NCBI GenBank assembly: GCA_937915285.1
Contig: CALDNG010000421.1
Coordinates: 1 to 17,322, forward strand
From: an uncultured Desulfomonile sp.
GTDB lineage: Bacteria > Desulfobacterota > Desulfomonilia > Desulfomonilales > Desulfomonilaceae
Direction of reading: 5' to 3'
Length of the DNA stretch: 17,322 nt
Positions 1-7,460 of this stretch are shown in pieces; positions within the stretch are counted from its first letter, which is position 1, and every line of letters begins with the position of its first letter. Both the position numbers and the translations under genes were made by a program. Below the pieces are notes generated by a model. That model worked only from the letters and a program-made list of their open reading frames with translations, was not told where the DNA came from and did no database searches.

Positions 1-147
1 GCCATACTTAACGGATCAGAAAGTATAAGGGATGTGATAGCATTTCCAAAGACACAGAAAGCGGTGTGCCCTCTTACCGGCGCGCCAGGACAGGTTTCTG
101 AAGCCCAGTTGAAAGAGTTGGGCTTAAAAATTGTTTTGCGAAAATAG
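1..147 (+). CDS. aspS: Aspartyl-tRNA synthetase, C-terminal end (partial)
   Basis: This is the last 48 codons of an open frame that enters from the left edge and stops at TAG. The translation contains [11 protein letters not shown], then a PLTGAPG segment, and ends in [12 protein letters not shown]. The DxIAFPKT.....L.TGAP pattern is typical of the C-terminal end of bacterial-type AspRS, where it follows class II motif 3. The enzyme charges tRNA-Asp (and tRNA-Asn in non-discriminating forms) in the cytoplasm. Only the tail is present, so the discriminating type cannot be judged. The next gene lies 126 bp downstream on the same strand. Confidence 0.85.
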   Translation, partial: AILNGSESIRDVIAFPKTQKAVCPLTGAPGQVSEAQLKELGLKIVLRK

Positions 148-188
148 GTTCAAGCGAGGTTTCAGGTCGTGACATGCTTGTTCGACTG

Positions 189-205
189 ACTCTTCGGAGT
201 GTTTT
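189..205 (+). terminator. Possible weak terminator after aspS
   Basis: A 4-bp stem ACTC/GAGT (189-192 with 197-200) closes a TTCG tetraloop and is followed by GTTTT. UUCG tetraloops are very stable, but the stem is short and the T run is poor. It may only attenuate read-through into the following gene. Confidence 0.25.
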
Positions 206-273
206 AGGGATTAATTAATGGAACTCTCTTTCGCTTAAGCTAAAGGACTGCAAAATTTTTGAGGAGGTCGAGG

Positions 274-2187
274 ATGGCAACCTGGGACCCTAAAAGAGGC
301 GTTCTCTATCACGAGTTCAACAAGTTCAGTAAAGGCAGATCGTTACGTGAGGTAGATAAACCCAATTTATTGAGGGACATCTTTCCTTACACAGAAGTTC
401 CCAAGGTTGATTTCGACTTTGCGATTCTTCCGATAATGCCTGCCCGCAATTTTCTCATGACCGACACAACTTTCAGAGACGGTCAGCAGGCTCGTCCTCC
501 ATTTTCAGTGGAGCAGATATCCAAGCTATTTGATTTTCTTCACAAACTTTCCGGCCCCAGAGGCATGATTCGCCAATCGGAATTCTTTCTCTACACAAAG
601 AAAGACAGAGAGGCAGTGGAGATTTGCAAAAGCAAGGGTTATCAATATCCGCAAATTACAGGATGGATCAGGGCACAAAAGAAGGACCTCTCAGCCGTCA
701 GGGCGTTGGGCCTCAATGAGACGGGCATTCTTACCTCGGTATCGGACTACCACATCTTCCTTAAGATGGGACTCGACAGAAAAAAGGCCATGGAAAAGTA
801 TCTGGACATGGTCCGCGCAACACTTGAAAAGGGTATCATACCAAGGTGTCATTTTGAAGACATTACAAGGGCCGACATTTATGGGTTCTGCGTACCACTG
901 GCTCAGCAGATCATGGAAATAAGGGAAGAAGCCGGGGTTGATATCAAGATACGTCTATGCGACACGATGGGGTTCGCAGTTAATTATCCAGGAGCAGCCC
1001 TGCCGCGCAGTGTCCCTAAACTGGTCAGAGCAATGATCGATGATGCAAACGTTCCGGAAGACCTTTTGGAATGGCACGGGCACAACGATTTCCACAAAGG
1101 CCTGGGGAACGCTGTTACTGCATGGCTTTACGGCTGCACCGGCGTTAACGGGACTCTCCTTGGCATAGGGGAACGAACGGGAAATACCCCTCTGGAAGCG
1201 CTAATGATCGAATATATCTCGCTAAGAGGTCATTCGGATGGGATGGACACCAGGGCAATAACAGAGATGGCCGATTATTTTGAACGTGAACTGGGGCATA
1301 AAATCCCCGAGAATTATCCGTTCGTCGGCAAGGCTTTCAATGCTACTAGCGCAGGGGTTCACGCGGACGGCGTGCTAAAGAATGAGGAAATATACAATAT
1401 CTTTGACACCACCCTTCTGTTAGGTCGTCCTCCGATAGTGAACATAACGGACAAATCAGGATTAGCCGGTATTGCACACTGGATCAACACCCAGCTAGAC
1501 ATAGCCAAAGAAGAAAGGGTCGATAAGAATCATCCTGCCATTTCAAGAATCTACGATGTAGTCATTGCTCAGTATGACAACGGTCGCGTTACCTCAATGT
1601 CAGACAAGGAAATGATGGCCCTGGTCAAGAAGCATCTACCTGAGCTTTTCATCTCCGATTGGGACAGAATGAAACTCATCGCCAGGGAGATGGCTTACAA
1701 GATAGTGGAACAGTTCCTTGGATCATCTCAGATGATGTCAACGAATGTGGCCACCATGGAGTCGGCCATGCAAGGGTTCCTTCAGACTTACCCATTTATT
1801 CAGTATTGCTACGTTGTCAACATGGAAGGCAAAAAGATCACAGCCAACATTACTGACATCACTGATAAATCCAAGTATGTGGAATTTAAGGAAAATGAAG
1901 ATTTCAGTGATAGGGCCTGGTTTATTAAACCCATCAAGGACGGAAAGCTTCACGTGCAGGGGCCGTTCACTTCCAGAATAACCGGGGCTCTGTGCATAAC
2001 AGTCTCCGGACCCATCAGGGACAAGAAACACAAGATGATGGGCGTATTCGGCGCTGATATCAGACTCGAAGAATTGTTGAAGGTAGAACATGAGTTGATG
2101 GAAGAATATGGTGTTGAATTTACGGAAAACGATATCCGAAATCTGACCAAGAAATACCGTGAATCTTCCGAGACCCCAGTCAGATAG
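274..2187 (+). CDS. HMGL-family acyltransferase (Re-citrate / isopropylmalate synthase-like) fused to a Cache-like domain
   Basis: Seen: residues about 60-370 are an HMGL-type TIM barrel. They include TDTTFRDGQQ (63-71; R68, D69 and Q71 are the usual catalytic/metal residues) and the metal-binding HGHND (H268, H270). A linking helical region runs to about 470. Residues about 485-600 look like a single Cache domain: YPFIQYCYVV at 506, then SDRAWF, TVSGPI and GVFGADI. No membrane segment separates the two, so the protein should be cytosolic. Family knowledge: this barrel condenses acetyl-CoA with a 2-oxo acid (citrate, homocitrate, isopropylmalate or citramalate synthases). The LeuA allosteric domain is absent and the Cache-like domain sits in its place. 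Inference: Re-citrate synthase or relative, allosterically controlled through the Cache domain. The start is ATG 274, because GAGGAGG at 261-267 is a good ribosome binding site; the in-frame TTG at 259 overlaps that site. The exact substrate is unknown. Confidence 0.8.
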   Translation: MATWDPKRGVLYHEFNKFSKGRSLREVDKPNLLRDIFPYTEVPKVDFDFAILPIMPARNFLMTDTTFRDGQQARPPFSVEQISKLFDFLHKLSGPRGMIRQSEFFLYTKKDREAVEICKSKGYQYPQITGWIRAQKKDLSAVRALGLNETGILTSVSDYHIFLKMGLDRKKAMEKYLDMVRATLEKGIIPRCHFEDITRADIYGFCVPLAQQIMEIREEAGVDIKIRLCDTMGFAVNYPGAALPRSVPKLVRAMIDDANVPEDLLEWHGHNDFHKGLGNAVTAWLYGCTGVNGTLLGIGERTGNTPLEALMIEYISLRGHSDGMDTRAITEMADYFERELGHKIPENYPFVGKAFNATSAGVHADGVLKNEEIYNIFDTTLLLGRPPIVNITDKSGLAGIAHWINTQLDIAKEERVDKNHPAISRIYDVVIAQYDNGRVTSMSDKEMMALVKKHLPELFISDWDRMKLIAREMAYKIVEQFLGSSQMMSTNVATMESAMQGFLQTYPFIQYCYVVNMEGKKITANITDITDKSKYVEFKENEDFSDRAWFIKPIKDGKLHVQGPFTSRITGALCITVSGPIRDKKHKMMGVFGADIRLEELLKVEHELMEEYGVEFTENDIRNLTKKYRESSETPVR

Positions 2188-2196
2188 CCATAAATT

Positions 2197-2220
2197 GGGG
2201 CGGCCGTTTCAGGCCGCTCC
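2197..2220 (+). terminator. GC-rich hairpin between convergent genes
   Basis: GGGGCGGCC pairs with GGCCGCTCC (9 bp, one G-T pair) around a 6-nt GTTTCA loop, 9 bp after the HMGL gene. The downstream tract CCTTCAG has few T residues, so it is a terminator-like hairpin rather than a canonical one. It sits between two convergent genes and could act on both transcripts. Confidence 0.5.
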
Positions 2221-2246
2221 CTTCAGCCTGTCACTCAATGAATATT

Positions 2247-3050
2247 TTAAGGGGCCACTTCAGGGTCCCGGAAACATCCTTGCCAGCCCAAATATTTTTC
2301 AAGAATAAGGTCGTAAGCCCCTTCACTGAGGCCTCCTGAGGAAGTCATCAATGACGTCAGCATTCCCTCTTTCCATAAATCTTCGAGTATGAAACCGAGC
2401 GCAAGCTTGTCTATTGTCCACACCTTCAGTTTTTGTCCGGACCGATTTTTTATGTAGACCAGCAGCTCTTCAAAATCCTTCATGGAAGCGCTGTCTGAGC
2501 GCTCTACCTCTATTTCAGAGTGCTCTACTTCCATGTCCCCAACTGTGTAAAATACAGTGTCCATGGCAAATTCAGCTACACGATCAGGCCTACCGCGCCT
2601 GAACACATCCCTGGTGGATCTGGCTGTTTTTCGTCTCTGAATCTGAAATAATCCCAAAGAGTTCAGGAAATGTTCCGGAGTTGAGTAGTCGATTGAGTCA
2701 GTATTTAACGATATGCCCAATGAAACTATAATTTTGATGATTTCTTTAGCGTTCCTGTCAGAGAACCTGCGCTCAAACTCCTGTCTTTCAACGGCCCCAG
2801 ACTTAGAGATTCTTGCGGGTCCCTTCAGTGTTAGTAGCCTGAGGCTCCCTATTGCCCTGAGCCTTAGGCCCCACTTCGTCTTGCTCAAGGAGCGGTCGAT
2901 TATGTCAAAGTATGTGTCAAGAATGGCGACTTCGTTTTTCTTGATACGCCAGGTCCATTCCGGAATGGTTTCATCAAACCAAGAGTCAGTTTCCTCAATA
3001 ACACAGGGGTTGGTTACCAGAAATTTTATCTCTGTTTCAACATCAGACAT
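2247..3050 (-). CDS. CYTH-domain protein (possible triphosphate tunnel hydrolase)
   Basis: The 267-aa product opens with MSDVETEIKF, giving the ExExK signature (E5, E7, K9) of the CYTH / triphosphate tunnel metalloenzyme fold. Later basic and acidic strand residues fit the tunnel: LRLRAI and LTLKGPA near 60-80, ERQEFERR near 88-95, and EVEHSEIEVERS near 172-183. Family members hydrolyse inorganic triphosphate or thiamine triphosphate, or make cAMP (class IV cyclase); sequence alone does not decide which. There is no CHAD domain. About 50 residues past the core are family-atypical and unassigned. The ATG start is clear, with only a weak ribosome binding site. It lies 50 bp behind the alkyltransferase gene on the same strand, so the two are probably co-transcribed. 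Confidence 0.75.
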   Translation of the reverse strand: MSDVETEIKFLVTNPCVIEETDSWFDETIPEWTWRIKKNEVAILDTYFDIIDRSLSKTKWGLRLRAIGSLRLLTLKGPARISKSGAVERQEFERRFSDRNAKEIIKIIVSLGISLNTDSIDYSTPEHFLNSLGLFQIQRRKTARSTRDVFRRGRPDRVAEFAMDTVFYTVGDMEVEHSEIEVERSDSASMKDFEELLVYIKNRSGQKLKVWTIDKLALGFILEDLWKEGMLTSLMTSSGGLSEGAYDLILEKYLGWQGCFRDPEVAP

Positions 3051-3100
3051 GATCTATCTTTCGAAAAAGCATTTTTTCAAACAGTGTCCGTCACGCCAGC

Positions 3101-3598
3101 TCAGGGGACTTCATCGCTTAGGAAGTGAACAAACTCCAAATCAAGCAACCGACGCTTCAATGCAACACCGGATGAATATCCTCCCAATGATCCATCGCTG
3201 TTAATGACCCTGTGGCAAGGTATCACAATGGGAACAGGATTCTTCGAGTTGGCCTGTCCCACGGCCCTGGCCGCTCCAGGGTGACCTATCCGGGAAGCTA
3301 TTTGGGAGTATGAACAAGTTTGACCGTAAGGAATCCTCGTCAGTTCATCCCAAACCATGCGGGTGAAAGGGCTGACATCCGGAAAATCTACGGGAATGGT
3401 GAAATGCTCCAAGGCGCCACAAAAATATTCATCGAGTTGAGACACCACAATTTTTGCTGAGGCAAACTCCATGTTTGCCTTGCGTTGATCGGGGAGATCC
3501 AGAAAATTGATTTCCCGCAACCCGTGATCAGAAAACTTTAGTTCGAGCCAGATGTCTAACCTGGATGCAAAATAATAAATATTCTGTTTGATTGCCAT
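3101..3598 (-). CDS. ogt: Methylated-DNA--protein-cysteine methyltransferase
   Basis: This 165-aa suicide repair protein moves alkyl groups from O6-alkylguanine in DNA to its own cysteine. The active-site PCHRV is present (C128), preceded by the DNA-binding helix-turn-helix segment with the YGQTCSYSQIA and RAVGQANSKNP motifs (about 91-121). The GGYSSG / K..LL tail follows. Length matches the Ogt/MGMT type without an Ada regulatory domain. ATG 3598 is chosen; an in-frame GTG at 3607 would add three residues, and neither has a strong ribosome binding site. It is the first gene of a small minus-strand pair with the CYTH gene and is divergent from the selC-engB side. Confidence 0.9.
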   Translation of the reverse strand: MAIKQNIYYFASRLDIWLELKFSDHGLREINFLDLPDQRKANMEFASAKIVVSQLDEYFCGALEHFTIPVDFPDVSPFTRMVWDELTRIPYGQTCSYSQIASRIGHPGAARAVGQANSKNPVPIVIPCHRVINSDGSLGGYSSGVALKRRLLDLEFVHFLSDEVP

Positions 3599-3607
3599 GA
3601 CTGTCAC

Positions 3608-3804
3608 TCACTACCCGTACTTGTGGAAAGCATTTTCATCGTACTCAGGTCAGAAAAGTCCGTAATTAAAAAACGTTTGCCTGACAGATCTACCAGTTTA
3701 TTCAAAAAATCTGGCTCTAACAAGGTTTTTTGGCAATTTCCGGCTTCCACTTACAGTCATAAAAGTGTAGTATGAGAGCTGAATCTTCGGATGAGTTTCC
3801 CTGT
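3608..3804. other. Non-coding region between ogt and selC
   Basis: This 197-bp stretch is AT-rich and holds no convincing ORF. It must carry the promoters of the minus-strand ogt gene and the plus-strand tRNA. A TAGTAT hexamer at 3768-3773 is a possible -10 box for selC, but no good -35 is found at 17 bp, so I make no promoter call. Confidence 0.4.
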
Positions 3805-3902
3805 GGAGGCGGTAGAGTTCTGGTGGGCTCCGCGGTCTTCAAAACCGTAAGCAGGGCGCTAATAACGTTCTGGGTGGGTTCGATTCCCATGCGCCTCCGC
3901 CA
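3805..3902 (+). tRNA. selC: tRNA-Sec (anticodon TCA)
   Basis: This 98-nt tRNA includes an encoded CCA. It has a 7-bp acceptor stem (GGAGGCG with CGCCTCC), and a 6-bp D stem (3815-3820 with 3825-3830) closing a TGGT loop. The anticodon stem GCGGT/ACCGT holds loop CTTCAAA with anticodon TCA at 3839-3841. A long variable arm has a 7-bp stem (3852-3858 with 3866-3872), and the T arm has loop TTCGATT. The 6-bp D stem, 4-nt D loop, long variable arm and UCA anticodon are diagnostic of bacterial tRNA-Sec, which is charged with Ser, converted by SelA and delivered by SelB at UGA. Odd point: the eighth acceptor position, normally paired in bacterial tRNA-Sec, is G3812 opposite G3891. The gene implies the genome encodes selenoproteins, though none is recognised here. 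Confidence 0.95.
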
Positions 3903-4086
3903 ACAGGTTTTCCCCGTTTGATTCTACATGAGGCAGTTTTGGGGCAGCAAATATCAATCAGTTCAGGTCTTCCTGAATTTCATTCCTGTGATGATTTAAA
4001 TGTTCCAGAAAAATCCTGAAATCGAATATTGTTACTGTTTTGATAAGGTTCCCAAGGCTTCTTTCAAGTCCCCACACAAGGCATAG
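3903..4086. other. Leader region between selC and engB
   Basis: This is 184 bp of AT-rich sequence with no convincing ORF, tRNA or strong hairpin. An AAGG a few bases before the engB ATG may serve as a weak ribosome binding site. Whether engB has its own promoter here or is read through from selC cannot be told. Confidence 0.35.
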
Positions 4087-4701
4087 ATGAGAGTATTTAG
4101 CGCAGACTTTTTGGTTTCAGCCGACCAGCAGAAAGAATATCCCCCCGGAAACAAGCCAGAAATAGCTTTCGCCGGTCGATCAAACGTCGGCAAATCCTCG
4201 ATGATCAACACACTTCTAGGTCGGAAAAACCTTGTAAGAACTTCAAAAACGCCTGGTTTGACTCGAAAGATCAACTTTTTCGCCATAAACGGTTCGATTA
4301 TGTTTGTGGACCTTCCAGGGTATGGTTATGCCTCTGTGCCTCTGGAAGTGCGGAAGAAGTGGGGCCCAATGGTGGAGACATACCTCAAGTCCAGAGAGCA
4401 ACTTGCCGGCGTGGTGCTCATAATTGACTCGAGAAGGCAGGCGACTGACTTTGATAAAACCCTGATCGAATTCCTGGAAGCCCATGGAATTCCATTCATA
4501 ATTTCTCTGTCAAAGATAGATAAACTCAACAATGCTCAGACAGTTTCACAAATCCGGGAGGTCAGATCCCTACTTGCTGGAGAAATTCCTGTTGTCGGTT
4601 TCTCTTCCACCACAGGATCCGGAAAAAATGAATTGTGGAAAGCAATCAAATACCTTATAGAATGTCAAAAAAGTAAGGAGAAGGCTTCATCAGCTAACTG
4701 A
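4087..4701 (+). CDS. engB: Ribosome-biogenesis GTPase EngB (YsxC/YihA)
   Basis: The 204-aa GTPase has all G motifs: G1 GRSNVGKSS (30-38), G2 around TPG (55-57), G3 DLPG (75-78), G4 SKID (142-145, with S in place of the usual T), and G5 FSSTTGSG (172-179). The short N-terminal strand and the absence of a second G domain match the EngB/YsxC/YihA family, about 200 aa. These proteins act late in 50S subunit assembly and are essential in many bacteria. The ATG start lies right before the conserved FSADFLVSA leader. The RNase E/G gene follows 73 bp later on the same strand. Confidence 0.93.
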   Translation: MRVFSADFLVSADQQKEYPPGNKPEIAFAGRSNVGKSSMINTLLGRKNLVRTSKTPGLTRKINFFAINGSIMFVDLPGYGYASVPLEVRKKWGPMVETYLKSREQLAGVVLIIDSRRQATDFDKTLIEFLEAHGIPFIISLSKIDKLNNAQTVSQIREVRSLLAGEIPVVGFSSTTGSGKNELWKAIKYLIECQKSKEKASSAN

Positions 4702-4774
4702 CCTGTCGCCTCATTCGGCATGATTTTGCCGAACAATAAAATTTGGAAAAGAAACACAGAAAAAGAAATCGTTT

Positions 4775-6853
4775 ATGGTAAAAAAAATGCTTATAAACTC
4801 CAGCCACGTCGAAGAGTGTCGTGTGGCTGTAGTAGTAGATGGGACGCTGGATGCTCTGGACGTACAGGTAAACACTCGAGAAGCCACTCTGGGAAATATT
4901 TACAAGGCCGTAATTAGCAGGATAGAGCCTTCTTTGCAGGCGGTCTTCGTAGATTACGGAAATTCAAGAAACGGTTTTCTGTCTATCAACGACGTTCATT
5001 CCTCATATTTTCCGGAATCATTCGAAATTTCTCGAAAAAAGCCCAGAATTCAGGATGTGTTCAAAAAGGACGATCACGTGATTGTTCAGGTGATTAAGGA
5101 GGAGCGTCATAACAAGGGCGCCGGTCTTACCACCAATATTTCCCTCGCTGGCCGTTACCTGGTCTTGATGCCTGGCGCCGATCTCTGTGGCGTGTCACGC
5201 AAGATCGAGGATGATACAGAGCGAAAGAAGCTCAAGGAAATCCTCAAGCAGCTCACACCGCCCGAGAACATGGGCTTCATAATTCGAACAGCGGGCATGG
5301 GACGGACCAAGACGGAACTTTCGCGGGATCTGAATTACCTGCTCAAGTTATGGACCACCATCGAGAAAAACGTGGTGAACCTCCCTGCCCCGGCCTTGCT
5401 CTACAAGGAACCGGACCTCGTCGTCCGGTCCATAAGAGAGCATTTTGAGGCCGATATCAGTGAAATCCTGGTTGATGACAAGGAAGTTTACAAAAGAGCA
5501 AGGGAATTCTTCAGGCAGGTGATGCCTAAATACGAAGGTTTGGTAAAGCTCTACCAGGAAAAACGTCCGCTGTTCAACAAGTATCAACTGGAAGAGCAGA
5601 TTGAACTCGTTTATCAACGTAAGATCAAGCTGAAATCGGGCGGCTACATATTGATTGAGCCAACTGAGGCAATGGTCACAATAGATGTAAACTCAGGGAG
5701 CGCTACCAAAGAAAAGGGAATAGAGGACACTGCTTTCTGTGTGAACATGGAGGCTGCCCCTGAGATTGCCCGTCAACTGAGATTGCGTGACCTTGGAGGA
5801 ATCATTGTCATTGATTTCATAGACATGAATTCCAAGAAACACATGCAGGATGTCGAAAAACAGCTCAAGAATTCTCTCAAGACAGATAGGGCCAAAACTA
5901 AAGTTCTCAGGATATCAAGTCTTGGATTACTTGAACTTTCTCGTCAGCGGATCAAATCTTCGCTGGGAGAGGGCGAGTACCACGAATGCCCCGTATGTTC
6001 AGGTCGCGGTCGTGTAAGATCCATAGAAACCACTGCCCTATCTGTGTTTCGCAGGATAAAATCGGCGTTGGTGAAAGGGGATGTCGTTCATGCCAGAGTC
6101 ACTGCCCCTCCAAAAGTTTGTGATTACCTGCTGAATAATATGCGTTCACAACTTGTGGAGCTTGAATCTGGGTTTGGAGCGCGAGTTTCGATAATGGCCA
6201 AGCACGCCGATTTCGACAATGAAATAGTTGTGGAGGCGCTCAGGGATCATGAAGCCGAATTTCTTACTGTAGAGCCACCACCTCTGGTAGCGGAACTGGA
6301 GATCGAACTACCTCAACTTACAGAAGCGAAAGAACTGCCAGAAAAAGAGGCCAGCCCCCCAGAAAAAACGGAAAAGTCCCCCAAGCAGCAGCGAAGACGT
6401 AGAAAACCTAGAAGAAAAACTGCAGCCCCAGCAGATGGATCCGAAAAAACTGACGCAGGCCAAGAGACCGAGATTTCTCTGGAAGCCATCGAACAGAATG
6501 AAGCGCCTGTGCAGCTCCAGACAGTTTCGTCCGATGAGCTTCAAGACATCAAGGAACCAGTTGTTAAGATTGAACCTCAAGTAAATTCGAATGAAAACGA
6601 ACCTATTGTGGCAACTGCCTCAGATCATTCATTGAACAGCGCTGACAACCCAAAGGACGAATTGATTCTCTCGGAAACCAAAGCGCCGGATGCTGATGAG
6701 ACAAATCGGTCTGTTGCTACAGATGAACAGACAGAACCTCAGAAGGTGACATCTGAATCGGAAAAGGACGAAAATCCTTTTCGGCAGGCAATCCTGAAGA
6801 GCGACTCTCCTCCAAAGAAAGCTACGCTGCAAGACTTCTTGCCCTTCTCCTGA
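4775..6853 (+). CDS. rng: Ribonuclease E/G family endoribonuclease
   Basis: The catalytic half (about 1-480) follows RNase E closely, with an S1 RNA-binding region at about 35-125. Metal-binding residues fall one residue off E. coli RNase E numbering: D304 and N306 in DVNSG, and D347 in VIDFIDM. The Zn-link is CPVC (C405, C408). It cleaves AU-rich single-stranded RNA in rRNA maturation and mRNA decay. The remaining 200 residues are acidic, low-complexity and presumably disordered, with one arginine-rich block (RRRRKPRRK from residue 540) and a distinct end, ATLQDFLPFS. At 692 aa the protein is longer than RNase G (about 490) and shorter than E. coli RNase E (1061), so it is a short RNase E-like form. 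The ATG at 4787 is an alternative start. A strong terminator follows the gene. Confidence 0.92.
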   Translation: MVKKMLINSSHVEECRVAVVVDGTLDALDVQVNTREATLGNIYKAVISRIEPSLQAVFVDYGNSRNGFLSINDVHSSYFPESFEISRKKPRIQDVFKKDDHVIVQVIKEERHNKGAGLTTNISLAGRYLVLMPGADLCGVSRKIEDDTERKKLKEILKQLTPPENMGFIIRTAGMGRTKTELSRDLNYLLKLWTTIEKNVVNLPAPALLYKEPDLVVRSIREHFEADISEILVDDKEVYKRAREFFRQVMPKYEGLVKLYQEKRPLFNKYQLEEQIELVYQRKIKLKSGGYILIEPTEAMVTIDVNSGSATKEKGIEDTAFCVNMEAAPEIARQLRLRDLGGIIVIDFIDMNSKKHMQDVEKQLKNSLKTDRAKTKVLRISSLGLLELSRQRIKSSLGEGEYHECPVCSGRGRVRSIETTALSVFRRIKSALVKGDVVHARVTAPPKVCDYLLNNMRSQLVELESGFGARVSIMAKHADFDNEIVVEALRDHEAEFLTVEPPPLVAELEIELPQLTEAKELPEKEASPPEKTEKSPKQQRRRRKPRRKTAAPADGSEKTDAGQETEISLEAIEQNEAPVQLQTVSSDELQDIKEPVVKIEPQVNSNENEPIVATASDHSLNSADNPKDELILSETKAPDADETNRSVATDEQTEPQKVTSESEKDENPFRQAILKSDSPPKKATLQDFLPFS

Positions 6854-6901
6854 TGTGACAATACCTGGATGGAATTCCAGGAATTCCGGTAATATAAATT
6901 G

Positions 6902-6936
6902 TTCCGCCGCTTCTTCAGGAAGTGGCGGAATTTTTT
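6902..6936 (+). terminator. Rho-independent terminator of the RNase E/G gene
   Basis: A 12-bp stem (6902-6913 with 6919-6930, including one G-T pair) closes a TTCAG loop and is followed directly by TTTTTT (6931-6936). This is a textbook intrinsic terminator 48 bp after the stop codon. It separates the RNase gene from the Nudix gene. Confidence 0.92.
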
Positions 6937-6960
6937 CGAAACGGTTTTGCAGCAAAAGAA

Positions 6961-7419
6961 ATGGATGATTTCAAGCGAGAATATTCAACGTCCCCACTGG
7001 TTGGAGTAGGCGCCTTGATCGTTCAGGACATGAAGGTGGCATTGATCAGGAGAGCCAATGAGCCTTCCAAAGGTCAGTGGAGCATACCGGGTGGTTTGGT
7101 GAATTTGGGTGAATCCCTCTTGGACGCTGTGACTAGAGAGGCGTTTGAAGAGACCAATCTTATCGTAAGACCCACATTTCTGGTCGAGTTGCTGGATCGA
7201 ATTTTTTATGATGAATGTGGATCCATACGTTATCATTACATTCTGGCTGATTACTGGTGTGAGGTGGAAGGAGGGACATTCGAGGCCGGATCGGATGCTT
7301 CAGATGCTACCTGGGCTCATGCAGACGATTTGTCACGGTTTGATCTCGCAGACATCACCCTTCAGGTAATCCACAAAGGTTTTGAACTCTATCGAAATCA
7401 TTGTAATTCCGATGATTAA
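6961..7419 (+). CDS. Nudix hydrolase (ADP-ribose pyrophosphatase-like)
   Basis: The 152-aa protein carries a full Nudix box: G45, E51 and REAFEETNL (59-67), fitting GX5EX7REUXEEXGU except that N replaces the late G. The upstream GQWSIPGG and the N-terminal VGVGALIV strand are standard for the fold. Nudix enzymes cleave nucleoside diphosphates linked to another moiety such as ADP-ribose, (d)NTPs or NADH; substrate cannot be assigned, although the size and N-terminus resemble ADP-ribose pyrophosphatase/MutT-like members. ATG 6961 is chosen because the longer frame from GTG 6922 would begin inside the terminator stem. An acyltransferase gene begins about 40 bp later with a strong ribosome binding site, so the two may be co-transcribed. 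Confidence 0.88.
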   Translation: MDDFKREYSTSPLVGVGALIVQDMKVALIRRANEPSKGQWSIPGGLVNLGESLLDAVTREAFEETNLIVRPTFLVELLDRIFYDECGSIRYHYILADYWCEVEGGTFEAGSDASDATWAHADDLSRFDLADITLQVIHKGFELYRNHCNSDD

Positions 7420-7460
7420 TTTGCATTGTCTTGAGCAATCATGTTTTTGGAGGGTCAGTA

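Noticed and set aside
259..273. TTG 259 as start of the HMGL gene.
   Set aside because: It overlaps the GAGGAGG ribosome binding site that serves ATG 274.
6871..6887. Two adjacent GGAATTCC palindromes after the RNase E/G gene.
   Set aside because: Short self-complementary octamers one base apart; no further copies or context to suggest a function beyond chance.
6922..6960. Upstream extension of the Nudix ORF from GTG 6922.
   Set aside because: It would begin inside the terminator stem of the preceding gene; ATG 6961 gives a normal Nudix N-terminus.
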